64,000 bases of DNA, from the NCBI RefSeq assembly GCF_000153325.1, contig NZ_CH724146.1, positions 91,435 through 155,434 on the forward strand, written 5' to 3'. This stretch comes from Photobacterium sp. SKA34 (GTDB taxonomy: Bacteria > Pseudomonadota > Gammaproteobacteria > Enterobacterales > Vibrionaceae). Made by a program: the position numbers and the translations under genes. Below are positions 54,080-64,000 of the stretch, in pieces. Position 1 is the stretch's first letter. Each line of letters begins with the position of its first letter. The notes under the pieces were generated by a model. It did no database searches. It saw nothing but the letters and a program-made list of their open reading frames with translations, and had not been told where the DNA came from.

Positions 54080-55183
54080 ATGAAAAAATGGATAGTCGTG
54101 TTACTTCTTATCTTCCTGTTATTCGGGAGCGTCATTGGTTTCAACTTGTTCAAACAGAAAAAAATCGCAGAGTACATGGCAAATATGCCAGAACCCAATT
54201 ATCCAGTAACAGCGATGACTACTAAAGGCGAAAACTGGTATCCAGCCATTCAAGCGATTGGTTTTATTGAACCAGTACAAGGTGTAACACTAACTTCTGA
54301 AGCCTCGGGTGTGATCAGCAAAATTGCATTTGAATCAGGTCAGCGTGTTAAAGCCGGTCAAGAGTTAGTATCAATTAACTCTAATGTAGAAGTCTCTAGC
54401 CTACAAAGTACTAAAGCTCAGCTGCCTGCGGTTGAAGCAACCTACAAACGTTATCAAGATCTTTTCCGTAAAGGTTCTGTATCGAAATCAAGCCTTGATG
54501 AAGCAAAAGCAAACTACTTCGCTCTTGTTTCACAAATCAAATCGCTAGAAGAATCGATTCAACGTCGTGATATCGTTGCACCGTTTGATGGCGAAGTTGG
54601 TTTACGTAATGTTTACCTAGGTCAGTATATTCAACCGGGGACGCAAATTGTTCGCCTCGAAGATACCCGTACCATGCGTTTCCGTTTCACTGTGCCGCAA
54701 ACCGATATTTCTAAGATTAAAATTGGTCAAACGGTAGATATCAATGTTGATGCTTACCAAGATACCGACTTCAAAGGCCAAATCACAGCGATCGAGCCTG
54801 CGGTAAACGCCCAGACAGGCCTAATCCAAGTACAAGCAGATATTCCAAATAGTGGCGGTAAGCTACGTAGCGGTATGTTTGCCCGTGCTCGTGTGATCCT
54901 ACCAACCATTAGCGATCAAATCATCGTTCCACAAACGGCGATCACTTACACCTTATACGGTGACACTATTTACGTACTAAAAGAAGTTGATGGCAAATTA
55001 CGTGCCATTCAAACAGTCGTAACAACAGGTCAAAACCACGGTAATAAAGTGCGTATTCTTTCAGGCATTAAAGCTGGCGAGCAAATTGTTACTACAGGTC
55101 AAATCCGTTTAAGTAATAAGACGCTAGTACATGTCGTTGAAAATGATGCACTTAAAGCTCCAGCCGTAACCCCACTGTTGTAA
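54080..55183 (+). CDS. RND efflux periplasmic adaptor 2
   Basis: 367 residues from the ATG at 54080 (MKKWIVVLLLIFLLFGSVIGF) with CCGGAG 13 nt upstream; the longer frame overlaps tetR. The N-terminus is a membrane anchor without lipobox. Lipoyl halves LTSEASGVISKIAFESGQRVKAGQELVSI and DIVAPFDGEVGLRNVYLGQYIQPG flank a short helical hairpin, so it belongs to a different adaptor subgroup from the first (MexH/VexH-like spacing). Partner of the pump encoded 16 bp downstream. Confidence 0.9.
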   Translation: MKKWIVVLLLIFLLFGSVIGFNLFKQKKIAEYMANMPEPNYPVTAMTTKGENWYPAIQAIGFIEPVQGVTLTSEASGVISKIAFESGQRVKAGQELVSINSNVEVSSLQSTKAQLPAVEATYKRYQDLFRKGSVSKSSLDEAKANYFALVSQIKSLEESIQRRDIVAPFDGEVGLRNVYLGQYIQPGTQIVRLEDTRTMRFRFTVPQTDISKIKIGQTVDINVDAYQDTDFKGQITAIEPAVNAQTGLIQVQADIPNSGGKLRSGMFARARVILPTISDQIIVPQTAITYTLYGDTIYVLKEVDGKLRAIQTVVTTGQNHGNKVRILSGIKAGEQIVTTGQIRLSNKTLVHVVENDALKAPAVTPLL

Positions 55184-55199
55184 TTGGAGAACACTCAGT

Positions 55200-58100
55200 A
55201 TGCGCTTTACTGATATATTTATCAGACGCCCAGTCCTCGCGATTTCGATCAGTTTAATGATCGCATTGCTAGGATTTCAGGCGATTTTCAAAATGCAGGT
55301 TCGACAGTATCCAGAAATGACCAACACCGTAGTAACCGTAAGCACAGCTTACTACGGTGCAAGTGCCGATCTGATGCAGGGCTTTATTACTCAGCCCTTA
55401 GAACAAGCCATTGCCCAAGCCGATAATATTGACTACATCAGCGCCCAAAGTACCTTGGGGATGTCGACAATTACGGTACAAATGAAATTGAATACCAACC
55501 CAAATGCAGCATTGGCTGATATTCTGGCGAAGGTAAATTCAGTACGTTCACAACTACCAACAGAAACCCAAGATCCGACCATCACCTTATCAACAGGTGG
55601 TAATACCGGTGTGCTTTACCTAGGTTTCACCAGTAATAGCTTAAACTCGAGTCAAATCAATGACTACCTTGAGCGAGTAGTTAAACCGCAGTTATTTACC
55701 GTTAGCGGTGTATCTAAAGTCGATATGTACGGTGGTGTCCCTTACGCCCTTCGCGTTTGGTTAGATCCACAAAAGATGGCGGCATTTAACTTATCAGCAA
55801 CTGATGTTATTCAAGTACTCAAAGCCAATAACTACCAGTCTGCAGTTGGTCAAGCGAAAAACGACTTTGTGCTTTATAACGGTAGTGCTAACACGCAATC
55901 AAATAGTCCTGAAACACTAGAAAAGCTAGTTGTTACTAGTAAAGATGGTCAAGTCACTCGCTTAGGTGACATCGCTAAAGTGACGTTATCAAAAGAAAGT
56001 GATACCTACCGTGCGACAGCAAATGGTCAAGAAGCCGTGGTAGCTGCCATTGAAGCAGCACCGAGTGCCAACCCGATTGACATATCCGCTGATGTACTCA
56101 AACTACTGCCAACCATTAAACGTAACATGCCAAGTACCATCAAAATGACGGTGATGTACGATTCAACGATTGCGATCAACGATTCTATTCATGAGGTGAT
56201 TAAAACCATTCTTGAAGCGGCCATGATTGTATTGGTGGTGATCGCTCTATTTATCGGTTCGCTACGTTCAGTACTGATCCCAATCATCACGATTCCGCTA
56301 TCACTGGTTGGTGTGGCGCTGGTGATGCAGCTATTTGGTTTTTCTTGGAACCTCATGACACTACTGGCCATGGTACTCGCCATCGGACTGGTGGTGGATG
56401 ACGCCATAGTGGTACTTGAAAACGTTGAGCGTCACATGAAAATGGGACAAAGCCCTTTCCGTGCAGCCATCATTGGTACTCGTGAAATTGCCATTCCGGT
56501 GATTTCGATGACTATCGCCCTAGGCGCGGTGTACGCACCTATCGCATTAATGGGTGGCTTAACTGGCTCGCTGTTTAAAGAGTTTGCACTAACACTCGCG
56601 GGCGCCGTATTTATTTCAGGGATCATCGCACTAACATTATCGCCAGTAATGTGTGCCCACTTCCTGAAAGAAAACGCAGCGCCGAATAAGTTTGAACAAG
56701 CAGTACATCGCTTTCTTGATCGACTCACCCTACGCTATGAAAAAATGGTAGGCGGCATCATGAAGATGCGCTCAGTCGTGATTGTATTTGCAATTTGTGC
56801 ATTTGTGAGCCTGCCGTTCTTATTCAAATTCATTCCAAGTGAACTTGCACCTGCAGAAGATAGCGGTGTGGTGGTATTCCAAGGTAATGCGCCATCAAAC
56901 GCAAACTTGGATTACATTGAAGACACCATGAACCAAGTGAATAAGGTGCTAACCAATCAAAAGAGCGTGGAGTATGCGCAAGTATTCTCCGGTATCCCTG
57001 CATCTAACCAAGCCTTTGGTCTAGCCACCTTGAAACCTTGGAGTGAGCGCGACCAAAGTCAAGCAGAAGTGGCTAATGATGTAGCGAAGAAAATTAAAGA
57101 CATTCCTCAAATGTCAGTGGCTGCGTTCCAGATGCCAAGCTTACCGGGTGCGGGGGCAGGCTTCCCTGTTCAGTTTGTGATCACCACGCCGAACAACTTT
57201 AAAAGTTTGTTCCAAGTGGCGTCTGAAATGCTGACTAAGGTGAAAGACAACCCGATGTTCGTGTTTTCAGATCTCAACTTGAAGTACGACTCGGCTGATA
57301 TGAAGATCAATATCAACAAAGATAAAGCAGGCGCTTATGGTGTAACGATGCAATCGATCGGTAACACATTAAGTACCATGCTTGCTGGCGGTGATATTAA
57401 CCGTGTTGATATCTTGGGTCGTTCATACAAGGTGATCCCAGAGGTTGAGCGTAAAAATCGTTTTAATCCAAATGATTTAAACAACTATTACGTGAAAACC
57501 AATACTGGCGATCTGATCCCGCTAGGTAGCTTAGTAACCATCACGGTGAAATCAACCCCACCAACGTTACCAAGCTTTAATCAGCAAAACTCAGCAACCA
57601 TCAGTGGCGTATTAGCTCCAAGCACATCCATGGGTGAAGCAGTAAGTTGGTTAAATACTGAAGCGGCGAAAGTTCTCCCTAAAGGTTATAGCTACAACTA
57701 TCTTGGTGAGAGCCGTCAGTACGTAACAGAAGGTAATGCACTATACGCAACCTTCGGTTTAGCATTGGCTGTTATCTTCCTAGTACTTGCGATTCAATTT
57801 GAATCTCTACGCGATCCGCTGGTTATTCTTGTCTCAGTTCCACTTGCTATTTGTGGTGCGTTAATCGCACTGGCGTGGGGGGCGACGACCTTGAATATCT
57901 ACTCGCAGATCGGTTTGATAACCCTGATAGGCTTGATAACCAAACACGGTATCTTGATCTGTGAAGTGGCAAAAGAAGAGCAGTTATATCATGGTAAAAA
58001 TCGCTTAGAAGCGGTCATGGAAGCCGCGAAGATCCGTCTTCGTCCAATCCTAATGACCACATGTGCGATGATTGCAGGCTTGATTCCACTACTTTACGCA

Positions 58101-58277
58101 TCAGGCGCAGGTGCAGTCTCTCGCTTTAGTATTGGTATCGTTATCGTTGCAGGTCTTTCTATAGGTACATTGTTTACCTTGTTTGTTCTGCCAGTTATCT
58201 ATACATTCCTAGCAAGCGAACACAAACCACTACCTGTATTCGTTGAAGATGACGATGCTACAGATAGCCATTTCTAA
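55200..58277 (+). CDS. RND efflux pump inner-membrane protein 2
   Basis: 1025 residues, start MRFTDIFIRRPVLAISISLMIALLGF. Proton-relay DD in IGLVVDDAIVVLENVERH (TM4) and lysine in IGLITKHGILICEVAKEE (TM10). Clearly diverged from the first pump, so not a recent duplicate; substrates probably differ. Operon: tetR, adaptor, pump; ends at the terminator at 58292. No outer membrane factor is encoded nearby, so a shared TolC is likely. Confidence 0.93.
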   Translation: MRFTDIFIRRPVLAISISLMIALLGFQAIFKMQVRQYPEMTNTVVTVSTAYYGASADLMQGFITQPLEQAIAQADNIDYISAQSTLGMSTITVQMKLNTNPNAALADILAKVNSVRSQLPTETQDPTITLSTGGNTGVLYLGFTSNSLNSSQINDYLERVVKPQLFTVSGVSKVDMYGGVPYALRVWLDPQKMAAFNLSATDVIQVLKANNYQSAVGQAKNDFVLYNGSANTQSNSPETLEKLVVTSKDGQVTRLGDIAKVTLSKESDTYRATANGQEAVVAAIEAAPSANPIDISADVLKLLPTIKRNMPSTIKMTVMYDSTIAINDSIHEVIKTILEAAMIVLVVIALFIGSLRSVLIPIITIPLSLVGVALVMQLFGFSWNLMTLLAMVLAIGLVVDDAIVVLENVERHMKMGQSPFRAAIIGTREIAIPVISMTIALGAVYAPIALMGGLTGSLFKEFALTLAGAVFISGIIALTLSPVMCAHFLKENAAPNKFEQAVHRFLDRLTLRYEKMVGGIMKMRSVVIVFAICAFVSLPFLFKFIPSELAPAEDSGVVVFQGNAPSNANLDYIEDTMNQVNKVLTNQKSVEYAQVFSGIPASNQAFGLATLKPWSERDQSQAEVANDVAKKIKDIPQMSVAAFQMPSLPGAGAGFPVQFVITTPNNFKSLFQVASEMLTKVKDNPMFVFSDLNLKYDSADMKININKDKAGAYGVTMQSIGNTLSTMLAGGDINRVDILGRSYKVIPEVERKNRFNPNDLNNYYVKTNTGDLIPLGSLVTITVKSTPPTLPSFNQQNSATISGVLAPSTSMGEAVSWLNTEAAKVLPKGYSYNYLGESRQYVTEGNALYATFGLALAVIFLVLAIQFESLRDPLVILVSVPLAICGALIALAWGATTLNIYSQIGLITLIGLITKHGILICEVAKEEQLYHGKNRLEAVMEAAKIRLRPILMTTCAMIAGLIPLLYASGAGAVSRFSIGIVIVAGLSIGTLFTLFVLPVIYTFLASEHKPLPVFVEDDDATDSHF

Positions 58278-58291
58278 GAAATAAATAAATG

Positions 58292-58325
58292 AAAAAGGGC
58301 GCTGGAACTTCCGCGCCCTTTTATT
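58292..58325 (+). terminator. Terminator of the second efflux operon
   Basis: Stem AAAAAGGGCGC/GCGCCCTTTT with a 10-nt loop, followed by A/T. Confidence 0.8.
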
Positions 58326-58385
58326 TTAGCTAGTACGACGATTACAATAGAAGAATAACGATTCTCGCAACGGAGTAAGCGAATC

Positions 58386-58655
58386 ATGTTTGATCCAAAG
58401 AAGCTTGAGCAAGTAGCTAAGCAAATTCAAGACGCAATGCCACAGCCAGTAAAAGAGCTCGGCAACGATGTTGAGCAAAAAGTACGACAAGTGATCCAAG
58501 CGCAATTAGGTAAATTAGACGTCGTGAACCGTGAAGAATTTGATGTGCAAACTCAGGTTCTCCTTCGTACTCGCCAGAAGCTTAATGATCTTGAGCAAAA
58601 AATGGCAGAGCTTGAAGCAAAACTTGATGCTGAAGAGAAAAACGACAACGCTTAA
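58386..58655 (+). CDS. ubiK: Ubiquinone biosynthesis accessory factor UbiK (BMFP/YqiC)
   Basis: 89 residues, typical for UbiK (about 80-100). Starts [19 protein letters not shown]; the rest is a continuous amphipathic helix ending in a trimeric coiled coil ([25 protein letters not shown]). UbiK binds UbiJ and lipids and helps the soluble ubiquinone-synthesis complex under aerobic conditions. Monocistronic, with its own terminator. Confidence 0.9.
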   Translation: MFDPKKLEQVAKQIQDAMPQPVKELGNDVEQKVRQVIQAQLGKLDVVNREEFDVQTQVLLRTRQKLNDLEQKMAELEAKLDAEEKNDNA

Positions 58656-58674
58656 TTTTAAAATTCAGAGACTA

Positions 58675-58703
58675 AAAAGCCCGGTATCAACCGGGCTTCT
58701 TTC
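58675..58703. terminator. Bidirectional terminator between ubiK and ilvC
   Basis: AAAAAGCCCGGT/ACCGGGCTTCTTT stem between convergent genes. Confidence 0.82.
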
Positions 58704-58722
58704 TATTTAGTCGACGCTAAAA

Positions 58723-60207
58723 TTAACCGCCAACAGCGATTTGCTTCATGTCTTTCATGTAACCACGTAGCTCTTTACCAATCACTTCCACTGGGTGATT
58801 ACGTAGTGCTTCGTTCACTTCAATTAGCTTCTGGTTATCAGCAAAGTTAGATGTCTCACCCAAGCCTTTACCAATCACATCCGTCGCTACTTTCGGCATA
58901 AATTGCTCACGTAGTAATGGTGTTGCTACGTTTGCAAATAGGTAGTTACCGTACTCTGCTGTATCAGAAATAACCACGTTCATCTCGTACAGACGCTTAC
59001 GTGCAATGGTATTTGCAATAAGCGGTAGTTCGTGTAGTGACTCGTAGTATGCTGACTCATCAATAATGCCTGATGCTGTCATTGCTTCAAATGCCAGTTC
59101 AACACCTGCACGTACCATAGCAACCATAATGATGCCGTTATCAAAGTACTCTTGCTCACTGATTTGAATATCAGAAGATGGGTAGTTTTCGAATTGTGTT
59201 TCAGCGGTCTCACCACGCCAGCCAAGAAGATCAGCATCATCGTTCGCCCAGTCAGCCATCATCGTGCTAGAGAAGTGGCCAGAGATAATGTCATCCATGT
59301 GCTTGTTGTAAAGTGGACGCATCAGATCTTTTAGCTCTTCCGATAGGTCAAACGCTTTTACTTTAGCAGGGTTTGATAGACGATCCATCATATGAGAAAC
59401 ACCACCAAACTTCAGCGCTTCAGTGATCGTTTCCCAACCGTACTGCAGAAGCTTACCTGCGTATTCAGGTGCGATGCCATCAGCAATCATCTTCTCGTAA
59501 CAAACAATTGAGCCTGCTTGTAGCATGCCACACAGGATCGTTTGCTCACCCATTAGATCAGATTTCACTTCTGCAACGAATGAAGACTCAAGTACGCCTG
59601 CACGGTGACCACCCGTCGCTGCCGCCCATGCTTTAGCAATTTCAAGGCCATCACCTTGTGGATCGTTTTCAGGGTGAACAGCAATCAGTGTTGGAACACC
59701 AAAACCACGCTTATATTCTTCACGAACCTCTGTACCTGGACACTTAGGTGCAACCATAACAACGGTTAAGTCTTTACGAATTTGCATCCCCTCTTCAACG
59801 ATGTTGAAACCGTGAGAGTAACCCAGTGATGCACCTTGCTTCATCAATGGCATAACCGTTTCAACAACATTCGTGTGCTGCTTATCTGGAGTTAGGTTTA
59901 CCACTAAATCAGCTTGTGGGATCAGTTGCTCGTAGCTACCTACTTCAAACCCATTTTCTTTTGCGTTCTTAAATGATTGACGTTGCTCATCAATCGCCGC
60001 TTGGCGTAGCGCATAAGAGACATCTAGACCAGAGTCACGCATGTTAAGACCTTGGTTAAGACCTTGCGCACCACAACCAACAATCACTACTTTTTTACCT
60101 TTAAGGTAATCAGCTTCTGTTGCAAACTCTGCACGATCCATAAAGCGACAGCGACCTAGTTGATCTAACTGCTGACGTAGGTTCAGGGTATTAAAATAAT
60201 TAGCCAT
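58723..60207 (-). CDS. ilvC: Ketol-acid reductoisomerase, long (class II) form
   Basis: 494 residues from the ATG at 60207 ([23 protein letters not shown]), matching E. coli (491); the longer frame runs into the divergent promoter region. NADPH-binding [22 protein letters not shown] near residue 40; Mg and substrate ligands in [14 protein letters not shown] near residue 215; the duplicated C-terminal knotted domain makes it class II. Second common step of valine and isoleucine synthesis. Divergent from its activator ilvY over 130 bp. Confidence 0.96.
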   Translation of the reverse strand: MANYFNTLNLRQQLDQLGRCRFMDRAEFATEADYLKGKKVVIVGCGAQGLNQGLNMRDSGLDVSYALRQAAIDEQRQSFKNAKENGFEVGSYEQLIPQADLVVNLTPDKQHTNVVETVMPLMKQGASLGYSHGFNIVEEGMQIRKDLTVVMVAPKCPGTEVREEYKRGFGVPTLIAVHPENDPQGDGLEIAKAWAAATGGHRAGVLESSFVAEVKSDLMGEQTILCGMLQAGSIVCYEKMIADGIAPEYAGKLLQYGWETITEALKFGGVSHMMDRLSNPAKVKAFDLSEELKDLMRPLYNKHMDDIISGHFSSTMMADWANDDADLLGWRGETAETQFENYPSSDIQISEQEYFDNGIIMVAMVRAGVELAFEAMTASGIIDESAYYESLHELPLIANTIARKRLYEMNVVISDTAEYGNYLFANVATPLLREQFMPKVATDVIGKGLGETSNFADNQKLIEVNEALRNHPVEVIGKELRGYMKDMKQIAVGG

Positions 60208-60283
60208 AACAACAAACTCCGTGAAAATATATCCTTGGGTCGACATCTTTACTGTCGAATAAACTGATAGTAGATCAGGTAAT

Positions 60284-60332
60284 TTGTTGCGCAAAGTGCT
60301 ATATTCACAACAACTAATTGCAAATTATGCAA
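60284..60332. promoter_or_regulatory. Candidate IlvY operator pair in the ilvC-ilvY intergenic region
   Basis: TTGCAAATTATGCAA (60318-60332) is a perfect 5-5-5 dyad with the T-N11-A form of LysR sites. A second, TTGTTGCGCAA (60284-60294), lies 34 bp centre to centre away. Tandem operators between ilvY and ilvC are known in E. coli. Confidence 0.65.
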
Positions 60333-60337
60333 CATGG

Positions 60338-61237
60338 ATGATGAATATTAAAAATCTGCAACTATTTCTTCACCTTTGTGAATCCCATAACTTCAGCCAA
60401 ACGGCGCAGGCCATGCACATCAGTCCTTCGGCATTAAGCCGCGTTATTCAGCGTCTTGAAGGGGAGTTAGGTCAAAGCCTATTTATGCGTGATAATCGCA
60501 GTGTTGAATTAACGCTAGCTGGAAAGAAATTGCTTCCCGTTGCGTCTTTAATTGTGAGTAATTGGTTCGAATTAAAAAGTGAGTTGCAGGAAGATCAGTC
60601 TCAGCTACAAGGAAAATTAACCCTCTTTTGCTCAGTGACTGCAAGTTATAGTCACCTCCCCAATATATTAAATAAGTTTCGCGTCATTTATCCCCATATC
60701 GAAATTCAACTTCAAACCGGGGATCCTGCACTCGCAATAGAGAAAGTCCTATCCGGTGATGTCGATATCGCCATTGCCGCCAAACCTGATCTCTTACCGT
60801 CTAAATTAACTTACATCGAAGTTGATCAGATCCAGATGTCGTTGATTGGGCCATTAATATCATCACCAACATTACAAAAAAGCTTAAATCATGATCCAGA
60901 CTGGAAATCTTTATCTTTTATACTGCCAGAATCAGGACCTGCGCGAACCCGTGCTGATAAATGGTTTAAGAAAAAGAAAATAACCCCTTCTATTTATGCC
61001 CAAATCTCAGGACATGAAGCTATTGTTAGTATGGTTGCACTTGGCTGTGGTGTAGGCATAGCGCCCGATGTCGTTATAAACAACAGCCCTGTTAGTGATA
61101 AAGTACAACGATTTAACACCGAATCAATAGAGCCGATGAGTTTAGGTTTATGTTGTAAACAGTCGCGTGAGCAAGAGCCTCTATTGCATGCTTTACTACA
61201 GCTTTTTAATGATAGCTATGTAGATAACTTACTTTAG
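60338..61237 (+). CDS. ilvY: LysR-type activator IlvY
   Basis: About 299 residues; start at the ATG at 60338 or its neighbour 60341, since family members begin MDLRDLKTFLHL and this one reads MNIKNLQLFLHL. HTH HNFSQTAQAMHISPSALSRVIQRLEGELGQSLFMRD, then the effector domain with FCSVTASYSHLPNILNKFR and GHEAIVSMVALGCGVGIAPDVVI, closely parallel to E. coli IlvY. Activates ilvC in response to acetolactate or acetohydroxybutyrate and represses itself. Confidence 0.94.
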   Translation: MMNIKNLQLFLHLCESHNFSQTAQAMHISPSALSRVIQRLEGELGQSLFMRDNRSVELTLAGKKLLPVASLIVSNWFELKSELQEDQSQLQGKLTLFCSVTASYSHLPNILNKFRVIYPHIEIQLQTGDPALAIEKVLSGDVDIAIAAKPDLLPSKLTYIEVDQIQMSLIGPLISSPTLQKSLNHDPDWKSLSFILPESGPARTRADKWFKKKKITPSIYAQISGHEAIVSMVALGCGVGIAPDVVINNSPVSDKVQRFNTESIEPMSLGLCCKQSREQEPLLHALLQLFNDSYVDNLL

Positions 61238-61275
61238 CTCGTTTTTATTAGTGCATTTTTCAAGGAAAAACAGTA

Positions 61276-62481
61276 GTGCTGAGTCCAATATTAACGCATT
61301 CATATTGTGCTGATTTTTATGCTGATCATGGTTATCAATTTCTAAAAAAACTCTCACAAGAATATGCTCTCCCTAATAATCTTGTGATTTTTTCTGTCAT
61401 GCATTGCTATGAAGGCTCTTTACCCTATATTAACGTTCTTGCCGAGCTCGCTGACAAACTTATATTTATTCCCAAAGATGCCACTGTAGGTGCAAACCCT
61501 GAGCTACTCACTACGATAAGAAAAATCCCACGTTGCCATGTTGTCTCTACTCATAATAATAAAGCTTACTTAAAAAATATTGAGCATTGTGAGATGCTTA
61601 TCCGTCAGCATATTACTCCTGACACACCTTTCCTTATTCTTGATCACGGTGGATACTTTTCATCTTCTATCACACATATTTGCCAAACCTTTAAAGAACA
61701 ATGCATTGGAATTACTGAGTTAACCGCGAATGGCTTAAAAAAATATATTAATAAACCCATTTCTAAGCCTCTTATCTCTGTTTCCCATCTTAGTATCAAA
61801 GCACCTGCAGATTTTGAAGCTTCTGAATGTATTGTTCATTATTCAGATCAAATACTACGAGAAGAGTTTGGTCTTAAAATCAATAACTCAGGCTTTCTAA
61901 AAGCAGGCGTGATCGGTGCAGGAAATCTTGGTCGTGGTGTGATAAAGCACCTTAAAGCTAAAGGCATTACCAATATTCATGTTACTGATATCGACCCAAG
62001 AAGATTAACGCAGTTTCCTCGTGACGGTATTCAAGCTTGTTCAATTAAATATTTAGTCGAACATTGTAATATGTTGTTTTGTTGCACCGGAAATCAATCG
62101 ATTACACCTGAGATGATTGACGCTCTCTCGCAACCAATGTTTATCAGCACAGTTACCTCTGCTGATGATGAACTTCATTTGCCTGAGTTATTGCAACATG
62201 GTGTACTCACCGAAGTGAAAACCAATAGTTTAACTAAAGAATATAAGACACGTCATGGATACAGTGTGTATCTCTTTGCGGGGGGAGAATCAGCAAATAC
62301 ACCTTTTAAAACAGGGATGGGCGATCCAACTCTTTATTTATTTGAAGCGGCTCACATGCTTGCTGGATTAAAACTAATTAAAGATACCACGCAATTTAAA
62401 CCAGGTATTCAATCATTATGTGAAGATGATGAAATAATGATAGCTGAGCGTTGGCTACGTCACTTTTATCACTATCAATGA
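61276..62481 (+). CDS. S-adenosylhomocysteine hydrolase-like NAD-binding protein of unknown role
   Basis: 401 residues from a GTG at 61276 with AAGGA upstream. The middle resembles the NAD domain of S-adenosylhomocysteine hydrolase: AGVIGAGNLGRGVIKHLKAKG, VTDIDPRR, NMLFCCTGNQSITPEMIDAL. The N-terminal part has the split substrate-domain feel (FSVMHCYEGSLPYINVLAELADKLIFIPKDATVG). It is shorter than true hydrolases (430-470) and lacks obvious copies of their C-terminal NAD-binding tail, so it may act on a different substrate. Same strand as ilvY, 38 bp downstream, ending at its own terminator; the context does not reveal the pathway. Confidence 0.65.
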   Translation: MLSPILTHSYCADFYADHGYQFLKKLSQEYALPNNLVIFSVMHCYEGSLPYINVLAELADKLIFIPKDATVGANPELLTTIRKIPRCHVVSTHNNKAYLKNIEHCEMLIRQHITPDTPFLILDHGGYFSSSITHICQTFKEQCIGITELTANGLKKYINKPISKPLISVSHLSIKAPADFEASECIVHYSDQILREEFGLKINNSGFLKAGVIGAGNLGRGVIKHLKAKGITNIHVTDIDPRRLTQFPRDGIQACSIKYLVEHCNMLFCCTGNQSITPEMIDALSQPMFISTVTSADDELHLPELLQHGVLTEVKTNSLTKEYKTRHGYSVYLFAGGESANTPFKTGMGDPTLYLFEAAHMLAGLKLIKDTTQFKPGIQSLCEDDEIMIAERWLRHFYHYQ

Positions 62482-62490
62482 ATCTTATTG

Positions 62491-62519
62491 AGCCTCACTG
62501 TATCGTGGGGCTTTCTTTA
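62491..62519 (+). terminator. Terminator of the SAHH-like gene
   Basis: AGCCTCAC/GTGGGGCT stem (one G-T pair), then TTTCTTT, 10 bp after the stop codon. Confidence 0.7.
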
Positions 62520-62546
62520 TACTCGAATTCAGGATCATACAGACGT

Positions 62547-62577
62547 AAAAAAGCCCCGTCATTTCTGACGAGGCTTT
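62547..62577 (-). terminator. Terminator of the rRNA operon
   Basis: Minus strand AAAGCCTCGTCAGAAATGAC then GGGGCTTTTTT: a GAAA-tetraloop hairpin with a T run, 9 bp after tRNA-Trp. Confidence 0.88.
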
Positions 62578-62585
62578 CTTGAATA

Positions 62586-62662
<77 letters not shown>

Positions 62663-62699
62663 GTAGTTATTTTAAAGACTTAACTGTGTCTAAATAAAG

Positions 62700-62776
62700 T
62701 GGCGGAGCGGACGGGACTCGAACCCGCGACCCCCGGCGTGACAGGCCGGTATTCTAACCAACTGAACTACCGCTCC
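62700..62776 (-). tRNA. tRNA-Asp (anticodon GTC)
   Basis: 77 nt including CCA. Anticodon arm CCGGCCTGTCACGCCGG gives GTC. Acceptor GGAGCGG/CCGCTCC, discriminator G. Distal tRNA of the rrn operon; the Asp-Trp pair also follows rrnC of E. coli, which likewise lies near ilv genes. Confidence 0.95.
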
Positions 62777-62839
62777 ACACGGAGATAAAACTTTCGTTTT
62801 ATCCGATATTCGTAGTTCAAAACGAATATCTTAAATTTA

Positions 62840-62959
62840 AAGCCTGGCGATGTCCTACTCTCACATGGGGAGACCCCACACTACCATCGGCGCTATTACG
62901 TTTCACTACTGAGTTCGGCATGGGATCAGGTGGGTCCATAACGCTATGGTCGCCAAGCA
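62840..62959 (-). rRNA. rrf: 5S ribosomal RNA
   Basis: About 120 nt, starting TGCTTGGCGACCATAGCG and ending CGCCAGGCT. The internal CCGAACTCAGTAGTGAAACG and GCGCCGATGGTAGTGTGGGG are the conserved 5S loops. Confidence 0.95.
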
Positions 62960-63075
62960 AATTCTGTTTTATTTATTGTCATCGACAATAAATAGCAATC
63001 TGGGAAAATCTAACTAGTTGTTCTCTACACGTTCAAGTGTACTTGGAGTCCGTATAAAAACCCCTTGGGTGTTGT

Positions 63076-64000
<925 letters not shown>

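Overview
The window looks like a chromosomal segment of a Vibrionaceae gammaproteobacterium, most likely Photobacterium or a close relative. This is inferred from gene content and order (uspB-ftnA-uspA, ubiD-fre, rho-trxA-rhlB-gppA, prlC-rlmJ-gor, rep, ilvC/ilvY, an rrn operon ending in tRNA-Asp and tRNA-Trp) and from moderate-to-low GC. No marker in the window names the species.

Layout. 1-7750 is the right part of a Tn7-like transposon. Its terminus abuts the 3' end of the housekeeping flavoprotein gene yhiN. It carries tnsA, tnsB, tnsC and a TnsD-type tniQ, and as cargo the start of a BREX phage-defence locus (a small HTH gene, brxA/DUF1819 and the 5' part of brxB/DUF1788, cut by the window edge). 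An IS3-family element sits between tnsB and tnsC and has replaced the end of tnsB and the Walker A part of tnsC, so the transposition machinery appears dead. 7754-26725 is core chromosome: yhiN, an MscS-type channel, uspB, ftnA, uspA, a DMT transporter, fre, a ferredoxin gene with an in-frame stop, a long ubiD, rho, trxA, rhlB, gppA, prlC, rlmJ and gor.

26709-36123 is a second mobile element, integrated into the last codons of gor. It has three consecutive overlapping tyrosine-recombinase-type genes plus a small fourth gene. This is the gene set I recall for the strand-biased circularizing integrative elements (SEs: intA-tfp-intB-srap) of vibrios. Its visible cargo is one AlbA/Schlafen-type ATPase gene, cut in two by a second copy of the same IS with a 3-bp target duplication. 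The 10-bp core TTACCATGAG is repeated at both ends. The native last codons of gor and its terminator are stranded at the far end.

36124-62481 is again core-like: a 26-codon small ORF with its own promoter-like sequence and terminator, a His-tailed protein, a YjiH-type membrane protein, a peptide ABC transporter operon, a tRNA cluster (Arg-His-Pro-His-Pro) with decayed tRNA-Pro-like repeats behind it, cytochrome c5, rep, two RND efflux pumps with a TetR regulator between them, ubiK, ilvC/ilvY, and an S-adenosylhomocysteine-hydrolase-like protein of unknown role. 62547-64000 is the distal end of an rRNA operon on the minus strand (23S partial, 5S, tRNA-Asp, tRNA-Trp, terminator).

How it fits together: two unrelated integration systems have used the 3' ends of conserved genes (yhiN, gor) as safe sites, and one IS has damaged both islands. 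The two IS copies are inverted relative to each other and flank about 28.5 kb of core genes.
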